A DNA stretch of 64,000 nucleotides. Origin: Phaeodactylibacter sp. (GTDB taxonomy: Bacteria; Bacteroidota; Bacteroidia; Chitinophagales; Saprospiraceae). The stretch lies in NCBI RefSeq assembly GCF_022763345.1, contig NZ_JALEGS010000048.1:28447-92446 (forward strand), read 5' to 3'. Made by a program: the position numbers and the translations under genes. Numbering within the stretch: position 1 is the first letter of the stretch; each line of letters begins with the position of its first letter. A model generated the notes under the pieces. The model had not been told where the DNA came from. It saw only the letters and a list, made by a program, of their open reading frames with translations, and did not search any database. Below are positions 24,941 to 33,988 of this stretch, in pieces.

Positions 24941-26884
24941 CTACTGCTTCACCACCAACCTCCGGACAACACCATAGTTCGTCTGCAACTCCACCGTGTA
25001 AGCACCATTGGGCCACTGCCCTATTTCCAGCTGCCGGACGGTACCTGCCCACTCCGCCAGTAACTGCCCGTTGGCATGGTAAAGGCGGGCTTGCTCAAGG
25101 GTTGTGCCGGCGGGGAGGCTTAGATTAAGCTCGTCTTGTACCGGGTTGGGGAATACCTGTACTGCTTCCAGCAGTGCGGCTTCGGTATTGGTAAACTGCC
25201 CCTGCGTCACGCTGTTGTTGCGGCTCACGATACGCTGCTCGGGATCAAAGTAGACAATCCCTACATTCCCGGGCATTTCGATGGCAAACTGCTGCCCATC
25301 AAAAGTATGGTCGAAGACGATGGAGGTGTCGATACCGCCGCTGATCAGGAAGCGTACCGGGACCGGCATTTCGAAAAAGCCGACCGAAGCGTGGGAGGTT
25401 TGCTGATTCAGGCGGACGTATAGCGTGCTCCCTTCCTGAAACCATCGCATCTGATAGGACGGGTACCCCTGCCCGTACAGCCAGTCGTCGAAGAATTCGG
25501 TAAGGTCCTGCCCGCTTTCTGCCTCCAGGTAGCCCTTGAGGTCATCAGACTTGGCGTAGCCAAAGGCTAATTCAGGTGCATCCACGTAGTTGCGAACGCC
25601 CTGAAAGAAGGCCTCGTCGCCCAGCTTCCAGCGCAGCATGTGGAGGAGCATCGCACCCTTGGAGTACGATAGGCGGCTGCTGAAAATACGGCTTACGCTG
25701 CTCGTGTCGTACACAAAAACGGAGCCATCGGGCGCGCTCGTCACGTGATTGATCTTGCCGGATAGCCAGTTTTCCCAGGTGTTGGGCCCCAGATCGTACT
25801 GATACGTCAGTCCTTCCAGGTAGGTGGCAAAGCCTTCATTAAGCCAGATGTCCTGCCAGCTGCCACAGGTCACTTTATCGCCAAACCATTGGTGGGCCAA
25901 CTCATGCGCCTGCAATAGGTGGGAAAAGCCGCCCATAAAGCTCATCGTTTGGTGCTCCATGCCACCGCCCCAGCCAAATTGGGCATGGCCGTACTTTTCT
26001 TCGGCAAAGGGGTACAGCCCGAAGAGCTCGTTGAAGAGTTGCATGATTTCCACCGTAGCTGTGGTGGCCTGTTGAGCATCTGCCAGGTTTTCCGGAAAAA
26101 CGTAGTTGAGCACCTCGATCGGTTCCCCATTTTCCACCGGTACGAAGTCGGAGTACTCCGCGTAGTTGGTCACCGCAATGGCAATCAGGTAGGCAGGGAT
26201 GGGATAGCGGTGCTTCCAGTGGTAGATGTGCTCATTGCCATCTTCAATAATCTCTTTCAACAAGCCATTGCTGGCCACCTTGTAGGCAACCGGGGTACGC
26301 ACCAGTACATCAATACTGTCAATTTTGTCGCTCAAATCCTGCTTGCAGGGCCACCAATCCCGGGCACCGTAGGGCTCAGAAAGGGTCCAGAGCACCGGAT
26401 TGCCGCTGTGGGTGGCCTGCGCAAAGGAGCCAAAGCCATTGGACGGCGGTGCGCCTTCGTAGGTAACGCTTACCGAGTCCAGCTCCGCCATCGCCAGGGA
26501 ATTGGGCAGGTTGATGGTCAGCATATTGTTGCTTTGGCTGTAGGTTTCCACTTCCTGCCCGTGAAAAACGACACTATTGACCTGCAGGGTATTGGCAAGA
26601 TCGAAGTGCAGCGCTATGAAGTTGGCCTCCTTAGGCATGAAGTAGGTCGTGACAGTCCCGGAAATGTAGTAGTTGTTGGGGTTGATGTTCCACTCCAGCC
26701 GATGGTACTTGATATCGTAGTCATCGGTCAATGCGGAGGAACGGAAATTCAGCTGCCGTTCGGCTGCGCCACGTTCCATGGCGGTGATGGCTTCCTGATC
26801 TTTGCACACCCATTCCTCGGTTTGGGCAGTGCCTAATGCATTCAAAGTGGCCAGCAGCAGACCGGCGAGTATCCATTTTTTCAT
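24941..26884 (-). CDS. M1-family metallo-aminopeptidase with T9SS sorting domain
   Basis: A 647-residue protein from the ATG at 26884, which starts a signal peptide (MKKWILAGLLLATLNALGTAQ). An N-terminal beta-rich domain precedes the catalytic domain, which shows the GxMEN-like motif GGGMEHQ (substrate N-terminus recognition), the zinc motif HELAH (His327, Glu328, His331) and the third ligand Glu350 in WLNEGFATYLE, giving HExxH-x18-E. The C-terminal ~80 residues are a T9SS sorting domain (VQVFPNPVQDELNLSLPAG, WPNGAYTVELQTN, RRLVVKQ). It should be a secreted or surface exopeptidase that supplies amino acids from peptides. Zinc-site geometry and family are secure; specificity is not. Confidence 0.95.
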   Translation of the reverse strand: MKKWILAGLLLATLNALGTAQTEEWVCKDQEAITAMERGAAERQLNFRSSALTDDYDIKYHRLEWNINPNNYYISGTVTTYFMPKEANFIALHFDLANTLQVNSVVFHGQEVETYSQSNNMLTINLPNSLAMAELDSVSVTYEGAPPSNGFGSFAQATHSGNPVLWTLSEPYGARDWWPCKQDLSDKIDSIDVLVRTPVAYKVASNGLLKEIIEDGNEHIYHWKHRYPIPAYLIAIAVTNYAEYSDFVPVENGEPIEVLNYVFPENLADAQQATTATVEIMQLFNELFGLYPFAEEKYGHAQFGWGGGMEHQTMSFMGGFSHLLQAHELAHQWFGDKVTCGSWQDIWLNEGFATYLEGLTYQYDLGPNTWENWLSGKINHVTSAPDGSVFVYDTSSVSRIFSSRLSYSKGAMLLHMLRWKLGDEAFFQGVRNYVDAPELAFGYAKSDDLKGYLEAESGQDLTEFFDDWLYGQGYPSYQMRWFQEGSTLYVRLNQQTSHASVGFFEMPVPVRFLISGGIDTSIVFDHTFDGQQFAIEMPGNVGIVYFDPEQRIVSRNNSVTQGQFTNTEAALLEAVQVFPNPVQDELNLSLPAGTTLEQARLYHANGQLLAEWAGTVRQLEIGQWPNGAYTVELQTNYGVVRRLVVKQ

Positions 26885-27018
26885 CGCTAATTTTTTTATT
26901 CTCCGAAAAGTAAGCGACAAAAGCCTGAACTAAGGTGAGGATGGTCACCGGAGGGGGTGAGATTAGGCAGGTGGGGACTACTCTGCAACAATCAACAGCT
27001 CGGGACAAGCATTCTTAC

Positions 27019-28574
27019 TCATTGTTTTACCACTCTAATGCTGCCTGTTACCTTTTGCCCCCGAAAAGAGAGTATATAGACACCCGGTGGCAAACCCACA
27101 GCACTGATTTCCTGCTGCCCTTGCCGGATTGTGGTTTCCAATAAGACCCTGCCCTGCAGGTCTAAAAGTTGCAAATGAGCTGGATCAGTATGCCCCCATT
27201 CTACTACCCAATGGTCTGTTGCCGGATTGGGGTACGCTTTGGCCAACAAAGCCGCCGCATCAGGCACTTGTGTTGGTACAGGCGTGCAGAACATCGTATC
27301 CAGGCAGCCTTCGTTGGTCATTTTGACAAACCAGCCATATCTTTTATTATCTTCATCGGTCGCTATGCCTCCGGCCACCAGATTGCCACTTGAGAGTTGC
27401 CCTAATCCAAATAATAAGCCGCCAGCCGGGAAATAATCCGTAAAAGGCACGGGGAAATTTCTATCCCAAATTTCCTCCCCATCATAAGAGAATTTGTACA
27501 TCCATCCATGCGCAACAAAAGAGCTTATCAGCTTCCTGCCACAGCCTACAATATGGCCGTCGGCCGTTTTCTCAAATTCCATTAAAGTGCTGAATGCATC
27601 AACCCGCTGAGGGGTGCCAAAGCTGTAGGACCAAGCTCGTTGGAATGCCGTGTCAAATCTGCTGAGGGTGGGTTGCAATAAGGTATAATTGGAGATAGGG
27701 CCAGGTACTTGCCGTTGCCCGTAAATGATGAAACTGCTACTATCTACTGGGATGACCTGCCGGAAATACCCTTCCTCCGGCTCTAAATCAGAAACCCATT
27801 CTTTTAAGACTTCACCTGTAGGGCTAAGTAGTGTAATTCTTGAACGGCCACTTTGAGTTGGTGCTCCAGGCGGGGACTCCTGCTCTACTGACAGGGCTAC
27901 TGCCATGCCACTATTCAGTTGCTGAACATCCATCACAGTCGTGCTGTAGAGGCTGTGCTCAAACCGGCGCTCCCAAATTTCTTCCCCGTACATATCGATA
28001 CGCCTGACAAATCCAAAAGACACGGTATCAGGGCCTTGAATTCGCCCATATAGATAATACCCATCTGGATGAGCCGGGGCTACAGTATAGTTGAAATTGC
28101 TAAGGTTGACGGTATCGGCATACTCACGTACATGCTCAAGCCCAAGTGTATCGTTGAGTTTAAAAAGAAAGGAGCTCGGACGAAAAACGGTGGCCCCTGT
28201 TGCTACATAACAATTTGAAATAGAGTCGAAAATTACTTTTCCCCATGTTTCTGAATTCCTAAGTACATCTCCCATACTATCTGTTAGAAACCTGTGCCTT
28301 AATAGCTGCCCGGAGCTATCAACTTGAGCAAAGAAGACTCCGTCTACAGGTTCTTCACCCATTTTCCTTCCTCGCCCATACATCAAAAGAGTGTCATTGA
28401 AGACTGTAATACTGGTAGCTCTAGAGCCCAGATAAGGTATATCTATTGCTTCATTCCAGTTATCCTGCCCGTGAGCTGAAAAAGGAGAGAATCCCAGGTT
28501 TAGACAAAAAAGTAAAGAATAAAAAAAAGGTAAATAAATTTTTTCTTTGCTTTGTATCCTATTGATAAACCCAT
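27019..28574 (-). CDS. T9SS type A sorting-domain protein with frameshifted signal peptide
   Basis: The body (27019-28386) encodes ~455 residues with propeller-like repeats (YYLYGRIQGPDTVSFGF, SSFIIYGQRQVPG, ADGHIVGCGRK, LSSGNLVAGGIATDEDN) and a T9SS sorting domain (KAYPNPATDHWVVEW, GLPPGVYILSFRGQ, GSIRVVKQ). The same frame stays open upstream to a stop at 28585-28587 and encodes a signal-peptide-like segment (YLPFFYSLLFCLNLGFSPFS), but it has no ATG, GTG or TTG before it. In the adjacent frame an ATG at 28574 starts MGLSIGYKAKKKFIYL and dies 8 codons later. One extra T in the 8-T run (28528-28521) would join them. It is a paralogue of 22330-23892. Confidence 0.78.
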
Positions 28575-28576
28575 AA

Positions 28577-28775
28577 TTATTGGATTAAAACTTTAGTCCG
28601 AGTTATTTGTCCTGATTCGGTACGAACCTCTGCGAGGTAAAGGCCTTTAGGCAATCCGTTTACTCCCCAGGTTAGATCATTGACATTTTCATCAAATACC
28701 TCTTGCCTTAGTATCTGCCCCTGAGCATTGTATAAGCAGACATTGCCAGATAAATATATTTCCGGCAGAAACCCT
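28577..28775 (-). pseudogene. Orphan T9SS sorting domain (gene remnant), fragment 2
   Basis: Translated in the frame that ends with TAA at 28577-28579, this gives the C-terminal half of a T9SS sorting domain: LSGNVCLYNAQGQILRQEVF, GLPKGLYLAEVRTESG, QITRTKVLIQ. There is no in-frame start and no passenger domain; its frame opens at a TGA overlapping the end of the anchor-L gene (28789-28787). It lies right after that gene's stop (28776) and before the frameshifted paralogue. It looks like the 3' end of a gene fused out or deleted by recombination. Confidence 0.7.
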
Positions 28776-30569
28776 TTACTGCTTACTCACCAGCCGTTGT
28801 AAAGCGCCCTGCTCATTGGTCAGTTCGATGACATAAACACCCGCACTCCACTGCTCCATTGGAATGGTGGACTGCCCCTGCAGCCCCTGCCGGCGGAGCA
28901 GCAGTTGTCCGTCGGCGCGGAAAACAGACACGTCATAAGCTCCGGTCATTGCCGGGCGGATGGTCAGGCGGTCTTTAACCGGGTTAGGAAATAGCACAAA
29001 AGCCGTAACAGGCAAATCCCGGGTGCTGACGACCATTACACTCACCTCTGACACCGCAATGGCCTCCCCACAGTCATTCATGGCTGTAAGGGTTACGGTG
29101 TAGCTGCCTTCGGATGCGTAAGTATGCATGGGCGACTGCTCCGTGCTTTGCTGGCCATCCCCAAAATCCCATAGGTAGGACGTGGCATGCGCTGCATTAT
29201 TCTGGAAAGCCACCTGCAGCTCATTGGCCGTAACTTCAAAGGCAGCGGTAGGTAGGGCCTGAATTTCAACGGCGGCCTCCATTTCAATCGTCGCTGTCTG
29301 CCCGAAGGTATCGGTGACGGTGAGCGTTACGGGGTACACGCCAGGCTCATTATAGGTTACGGTCGGATTAGGGGCATCAGCAGTCGCCGGCTGCCCACCG
29401 GGGAAAGCCCAGGACCAGGTGTCAACGGCGCCTTCCGAGAGGTCCTCAAAGGAAAAAGCATCGCCGGGGCAATTCCCTGCCTCGGGGGTGACGCCAAAAT
29501 TGGTGAGCAACGGCGGGACTACCGTCACGGTTTCCACGAAAGTGGCCGAGCAGCACCAGGTATGTACTTTAAGTTCCACTATATATGTCCCATACGCTGC
29601 GTACGTGTGGGGCTCCGGATGCCGTTCCGTGGAAGTGGTGCCATCACCAAAGTCCCATTCGAAGGCCTTGGCAAAAGAAGATATGTTTTCTGCAATGAGT
29701 TGATTGCCGATGACGCTAAGGTTCGCGTTAGCTGTAGGGGTAAGCAGGGAGTCGCCGCCCAAACTGGTAATCCCAATAAAAACACCGGAGTCATAGACCC
29801 CATCCCCAGCATCTGCAATACCAATTTTGATGTGGTAGGTTTCGCCCGGTGTGACGTATGCTTTGGCAGGCAGTAAAGTGGTGTAGGCATCGTAGGCCAG
29901 GTCTGTGGCTGTAGTATCATATATTGGTGGCGACCACGACAGGGTATCAAGAGTGAACTGTGGAATATAGAAACTGCTGTTGGAGTCCGCATTCAGGTTA
30001 TTGATGGTTACCGGGACTATTGGGTCACTGTCCGGTATGGTAGCAATATTGGTCAATGAGTCATATTCCGGACCCCCACTTATGAAGAAAGCGAATACAT
30101 CATTGAAGTTCGTACCTACAAATTCCGGGTATTCCTCAGAGCCAAAGATGTAGTTGAAGCAGATGGTATCTGTATTGGGCACGATATCAAACTCCAGTAC
30201 AGCAGCATCATGGGTCATCATACCAGGCTCCAGCAGCCCTTGTAAATCAGCGTCTCCGGGCTGTAATAAGTTATTAAAAGTTGCACTGAAGCTTGCCGGG
30301 TTGGCCGCTACGGTTGTCGGGCCGGTGGACAGGAATATCCCGGCATTGATGCCCATGTAGGTATCGCCGGCATCAAAAAAAGCCATCCCTTCCGGAGCGC
30401 CGGTATAGGTCACATTGGAAGGCGCAACATCAGCATCGCTGAAGAAAGCGGTAACCATTTCAGATGCGGTGTAAGAGGTGTCGACAAACAGGTTGGACTG
30501 AGCCAGGAGTGCGTTGCTGCTCAAAAGGGCGAACAGGAAAAGGGGGATTGCAGTAATCGTCTTTTTCAT
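28776..30569 (-). CDS. Choice-of-anchor L, PKD-domain, T9SS-sorted surface protein
   Basis: About 597 residues (start at 30569, or 30572 for one extra Met), with signal peptide ending LLAQ. The N-terminal ~260 residues show the 'choice-of-anchor L' domain features (DTICFNYIFGSEEYPEFVGTNFND, VFAFFISGG). Then come three PKD-type domains recognised by WDFGDGT or analogues: FEWDFGDGTTSTERHPEPHTY, TWSWAFPGGQPATADAP and YLWDFGDGQQSTEQSPMHTY. The end is a T9SS sorting domain (FVLFPNPVKDRLTIRPAM, SAGVYVIELTNEQGALQRLVSKQ). PKD arrays typically act as extracellular spacers or adhesins. Ligand unknown. Confidence 0.9.
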   Translation of the reverse strand: MKKTITAIPLFLFALLSSNALLAQSNLFVDTSYTASEMVTAFFSDADVAPSNVTYTGAPEGMAFFDAGDTYMGINAGIFLSTGPTTVAANPASFSATFNNLLQPGDADLQGLLEPGMMTHDAAVLEFDIVPNTDTICFNYIFGSEEYPEFVGTNFNDVFAFFISGGPEYDSLTNIATIPDSDPIVPVTINNLNADSNSSFYIPQFTLDTLSWSPPIYDTTATDLAYDAYTTLLPAKAYVTPGETYHIKIGIADAGDGVYDSGVFIGITSLGGDSLLTPTANANLSVIGNQLIAENISSFAKAFEWDFGDGTTSTERHPEPHTYAAYGTYIVELKVHTWCCSATFVETVTVVPPLLTNFGVTPEAGNCPGDAFSFEDLSEGAVDTWSWAFPGGQPATADAPNPTVTYNEPGVYPVTLTVTDTFGQTATIEMEAAVEIQALPTAAFEVTANELQVAFQNNAAHATSYLWDFGDGQQSTEQSPMHTYASEGSYTVTLTAMNDCGEAIAVSEVSVMVVSTRDLPVTAFVLFPNPVKDRLTIRPAMTGAYDVSVFRADGQLLLRRQGLQGQSTIPMEQWSAGVYVIELTNEQGALQRLVSKQ

Positions 30570-30593
30570 CATATCGGGTTTAGTGTTAACCAA

Positions 30594-31081
30594 AAATAAG
30601 GAAAACAGGCGGTAAAAGGCAACTGCTATACAGCGCTGACCAAAATTTAACGTCTACCTGTGCTTTTTTCCCTACCTTTACGCCAGCGTTGGTACGAATG
30701 CTATGTCTGTGAGGATAGCCTTCGTTTAAAAGGGAATCAGGTGCAAATCCTGAGCAGTCCCCGCTGCTGTAAGCTTCACAAAAAATGCCCTTTGCGCACT
30801 AAGCCACTGTCGGGAGATGATGGGAAGGCCGCAAAAGCAGAAGCAAGCCAGAAGACCTGCCAAGCTGTATTTTTTCATTCGGGCTTTCGGAGGAAAAGCA
30901 GGGGTGGAGTGCTTATTGGGCCTAATGGGTACCGCGCTGGCCTGTTCTCTACGTAAAGGCAAGCGTACGGCTTAACAAACACAGGTGTGTAGGAATTTCC
31001 TTCGCCTTCTTTTGTCCGTTCACCCGCACAATGCCCCATTATCCGCTCTTGTCCTGCCCTTCAGGCTCCAAAACCGGCAGG
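30594..31081 (+). other. 5' UTR region containing the cobalamin riboswitch
   Basis: 488 bases between the anchor-L protein start (minus strand) and the TonB receptor start. The aptamer lies at ~30685-30866 (see next entry). 30867-31081 forms a long untranslated segment and holds the presumed expression platform; I see no clear intrinsic terminator, so control may be translational. Confidence 0.6.
30685..30866 (+). promoter_or_regulatory. Cobalamin (AdoCbl-type) riboswitch
   Basis: The core GGGAATCAGGTGCAAATCC followed by CAGTCCCCGCTGCTGTAAGC is the conserved J6/3-P7 part of the cobalamin aptamer, and AGCCAGAAGACCTGCC (30846-30861) matches the B12 box AGYCMGrAGACCTGCC. It precedes the TonB receptor gene, so vitamin B12 presumably represses this receptor and the genes behind it. 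Ends are approximate by about 10 bases. Confidence 0.95.
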
Positions 31082-32959
31082 ATGCGGCAGCTCCTTATCT
31101 TTTTTCTGAGCATTTCCTATGCGTTGCCCCTTTTGGCACAGCCCGACACCGCCGTCCTCCTGCCTGCTGCTGAAATCACCACTTCGCCCCTTCGCGCCAG
31201 CTTTACCGGCAGTCAGGAACAACGCTGGGACTCCACTGATGTCAACCGCTACACCGGCTATTACCTGACCGACCTGCTGGAACGGGAAGGCGGTATTTTC
31301 ATCAAGAACTACGGCGGCGGCAGCATTGCCACCACCTCCATCCGAGGAGGCAGTGCCGGGCATACAGCGGTCACCTGGAATGGGCTGCCGCTCCAAAGCC
31401 CGATGCTGGGCCAACTTGACTTTTCCCTCCTGCCCCTGGCTTTTGTGGATGATGTGCGCCTGCAAAGGGGGGGCGGCAGCGCAGCATGGGGCAGCGGGGC
31501 CATTGGCGGCACGGTGGGTTTGCGGAACACCCCCCTCTCCTACCGGGGCATCGAAGCGGGCGCACAAACCATGCTGGGCAGCTTTGGCTTTCAGGACCAT
31601 CAGGCGCGGGCCCGCTACCGGGGGGAGCATTGGGCATTCAATACCCGCCTGTTCCGCCGGTCTGCCGACAACGATTTCAACTACCGACTGGATAGTGGAG
31701 AAGAACGGCAGCAAACGCATGCCGATTTCCGGCAACAGGGCATCATGCAGGAAGTCTACTGGCAGCCCCGCCCCGATCGTCAACTGGCTGCTTTTGCCTG
31801 GTGGCAAACCTCCGACCGCAATATCCCGCCCCTGACCACCCAAACCCGGAGCGAAGCCCTGCAGCTCGATACCTTCCTGCGCACCGCCCTGCATTACCAG
31901 CAACTCAGCAAACATGGCATTTTCAATGCCCGCCTGGGCTGGTTCCGGGAAGCGATCGACTACCGGGATGATGCCATCCTGCTGCGGGCGCTGAGCCATT
32001 TCCATACGCTCATGGGCGAGGTGGAACATCAATGGGCGCTAAGTGCAGACATGGAATTACAGGCTGGGCTCTTCTATAACCGGGCTACGGCTACAGCCGA
32101 TGGGTACCGGGGTGAACAACCGAAGCAGCAACGCGTCGCGGCTTTTGCCAGCCTCCGGAAAGAATGGAATGCCCTGCGGGTTCAGCTCAGCCTACGGCAG
32201 GAACGGGTCGATGAAAACTGGGTGCCCATCGTACCTGCACTGGGCGCAAACGGCCCCATTACTTCTAATCTAAGCTGGCAGGCCAAAATCAGCCGCAATT
32301 ACCGCATTCCAACCCTGAATGACCTGTACTGGCTGCCGGGAGGGAACCCGGATTTATTGCCCGAAATCGGCTGGAGCGCAGAGGGTGGGCTAAACTGGCA
32401 AAAGGGGGCATGGAGCTATGCCGTTACCGGCTTCCACCGGCGCATCGACGATTGGATTATGTGGGGGCTTACCGAGGGGCAAAACTTTTGGTCCGCCAAT
32501 AACCTCACAGAGGTCTGGAGCCGGGGGCTGGAACAGCGCCTATCCTGCCGCTTCACCACCGGAGCATGGCGGTGGGAAGGGCAAGTGGGCTACGACTACA
32601 TCCGCTCCACCAATGAAATCGCCCTTCAGCAGCCGCGGATTGCCGAAGGGGAGCAACTCGCTTACACACCGGAGCATCTGGCTTTTGCCCGCATCACGGT
32701 AAGCATAGACGCCCTGCAATTCACCTATCAGCATCGGCTGACGAGTGCGGTTCAAACCCTGAATGATACCGAGCTTCCTGGCTATCACCTTGGTTTTGCG
32801 CAGCTACAGTATCAGCTAAACTGGCAAAAATTCACGCTACAGGCTTTCGGCCGGGCAGACAATCTCTGGGACGCTTCCTACCGCATCGTCGATCGGCGCC
32901 CCATGCCGGGCCGCAGCTTTCAACTAGGCATTAACCTGTTTTTCAAACATAAACATTAG
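31082..32959 (+). CDS. TonB-dependent receptor, vitamin B12 uptake (BtuB-like)
   Basis: 625 residues from the ATG at 31082, chosen because it begins a signal peptide (MRQLLIFFLSISYALPLLAQ); an upstream ATG at 31031 adds an unlikely N-terminal extension. The plug domain is seen around residues 45-150 (YLTDLLEREGGIFIKNYGGG, TSIRGGSAGHTAVTWNGLPL, GSGAIGGTVGL). A 22-stranded barrel follows, ending with an aromatic strand (FQLGINLFFKHKH). The riboswitch upstream identifies its substrate as cobalamin or a corrinoid precursor. It is the first gene of a probable three-gene operon with 32966-33943 and 33989-34567. Confidence 0.95.
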   Translation: MRQLLIFFLSISYALPLLAQPDTAVLLPAAEITTSPLRASFTGSQEQRWDSTDVNRYTGYYLTDLLEREGGIFIKNYGGGSIATTSIRGGSAGHTAVTWNGLPLQSPMLGQLDFSLLPLAFVDDVRLQRGGGSAAWGSGAIGGTVGLRNTPLSYRGIEAGAQTMLGSFGFQDHQARARYRGEHWAFNTRLFRRSADNDFNYRLDSGEERQQTHADFRQQGIMQEVYWQPRPDRQLAAFAWWQTSDRNIPPLTTQTRSEALQLDTFLRTALHYQQLSKHGIFNARLGWFREAIDYRDDAILLRALSHFHTLMGEVEHQWALSADMELQAGLFYNRATATADGYRGEQPKQQRVAAFASLRKEWNALRVQLSLRQERVDENWVPIVPALGANGPITSNLSWQAKISRNYRIPTLNDLYWLPGGNPDLLPEIGWSAEGGLNWQKGAWSYAVTGFHRRIDDWIMWGLTEGQNFWSANNLTEVWSRGLEQRLSCRFTTGAWRWEGQVGYDYIRSTNEIALQQPRIAEGEQLAYTPEHLAFARITVSIDALQFTYQHRLTSAVQTLNDTELPGYHLGFAQLQYQLNWQKFTLQAFGRADNLWDASYRIVDRRPMPGRSFQLGINLFFKHKH

Positions 32960-32965
32960 CCTTAT

Positions 32966-33943
32966 ATGAAATGGACTTCAACTACTATTCTACTGTTGTT
33001 CTGTACCGCATTGAGCTATGCGCAAACTACTGCTGATTTCGAAAACTTTGACCTCGAGCCCGGTGAAGCCCTGAACGGGAGTGACGGCAGCGGTGGTTTC
33101 CAAAGCGGCAACCTTTTTCTGCCCAACAGCTACAATCCGGATTTTAACTCTTGGTCTGGCTGGGCCATTTCAGCCAGCACCGATGTAACTACCCCTGGAT
33201 TTATGAATGACCTGAGCGCCATTACCGGCAGCGGCTACAATTCCACAACCTACGCAGTAAGCTTTGCTTCGCCACAATCCGTCATCGTACTGCAGGGCGC
33301 AGCTGCCGGGGGCGCAGTGGAAGGCTTCTACGTCACCAATGGCACCTATCCTTACCTCAGCATGCTGGAAGGTGATGGCTTTGCTAAAAAGTTTGGCGGA
33401 GAATCCGGCGATGACCCCGACTTTTTTCTTTTGACCATAAAAAAGTATCTTGGTGGGGAACTGAGTATCGATAGTGTCAACTTTTACCTGGCTGATTACC
33501 GGTTTGAGGACAACAGTCAGGACTACATCGTGGAAGAGTGGACCTACGTGGACCTGAGCCCACTCGGCAATGCCGACAGCCTGCAATTCACGATGAGCTC
33601 TACGGATAATGGGATGTTTGGCATGAATACGCCCGCGTATTTTTGCATGGACGACCTGACAACTACCGACATGCCGGTCAGCACGAAGCGCACGGAACTG
33701 CCTGCCGCTGACCTGAATGTATTCCCTAACCCGGCAAGCGCCACCTGGCATGCACAATGGGGATCCAATCAGGAAGCCGAAGCGAGGCTGATGAATATCA
33801 GTGGGCAGGTGTTGCAAACTTTTCGGCTTATGCCGGGAACAAACGCCATAGATGCCTTAACTTTGCCTGAAGGCATTTACGTACTGCAGGTGCATAATGC
33901 TAATGGCTACCTGACCAAAAAACTATTTAAAACCAATTTTTAA
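32966..33943 (+). CDS. DUF4465 protein with T9SS sorting domain, B12 locus
   Basis: 325 residues, starting 6 bases after the receptor stop codon. Signal peptide (MKWTSTTILLLFCTALSYAQ). The central ~220 residues match DUF4465 (GWAISASTDVTTPGFMNDLSAITGSGYN, TVKKYLGGELSIDSVNFYLADY, EEWTYVDLSPLGNADSLQF). The last ~80 residues are a T9SS type A sorting domain (LNVFPNPASATWHAQWG, LPEGIYVLQVHNANGYLTKKL). DUF4465 proteins recur next to cobalamin riboswitch-controlled receptors in Bacteroidota, where surface B12-binding proteins work with BtuB. A surface corrinoid-binding role is therefore likely, but not shown by sequence. Confidence 0.85.
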   Translation: MKWTSTTILLLFCTALSYAQTTADFENFDLEPGEALNGSDGSGGFQSGNLFLPNSYNPDFNSWSGWAISASTDVTTPGFMNDLSAITGSGYNSTTYAVSFASPQSVIVLQGAAAGGAVEGFYVTNGTYPYLSMLEGDGFAKKFGGESGDDPDFFLLTIKKYLGGELSIDSVNFYLADYRFEDNSQDYIVEEWTYVDLSPLGNADSLQFTMSSTDNGMFGMNTPAYFCMDDLTTTDMPVSTKRTELPAADLNVFPNPASATWHAQWGSNQEAEARLMNISGQVLQTFRLMPGTNAIDALTLPEGIYVLQVHNANGYLTKKLFKTNF

Positions 33944-33988
33944 CGCCTCATCGTCAGGCGTCTCAGAAAACTATAAACTACTTAAGAT

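Noticed and set aside
25919..26836. 305-codon plus-strand frame opposite the M1 aminopeptidase
   Set aside because: Antisense to a gene with an intact zinc site; no protein-like features.
30726..30962. 78-codon minus-strand frame across the riboswitch
   Set aside because: It is antisense to a well-defined cobalamin aptamer; the frame is a by-product of that sequence.
31061..32032. 323-codon minus-strand frame opposite the TonB receptor
   Set aside because: Shadow of a confident receptor gene; its composition (Gly/Pro/Ala-rich) follows from the coding strand.
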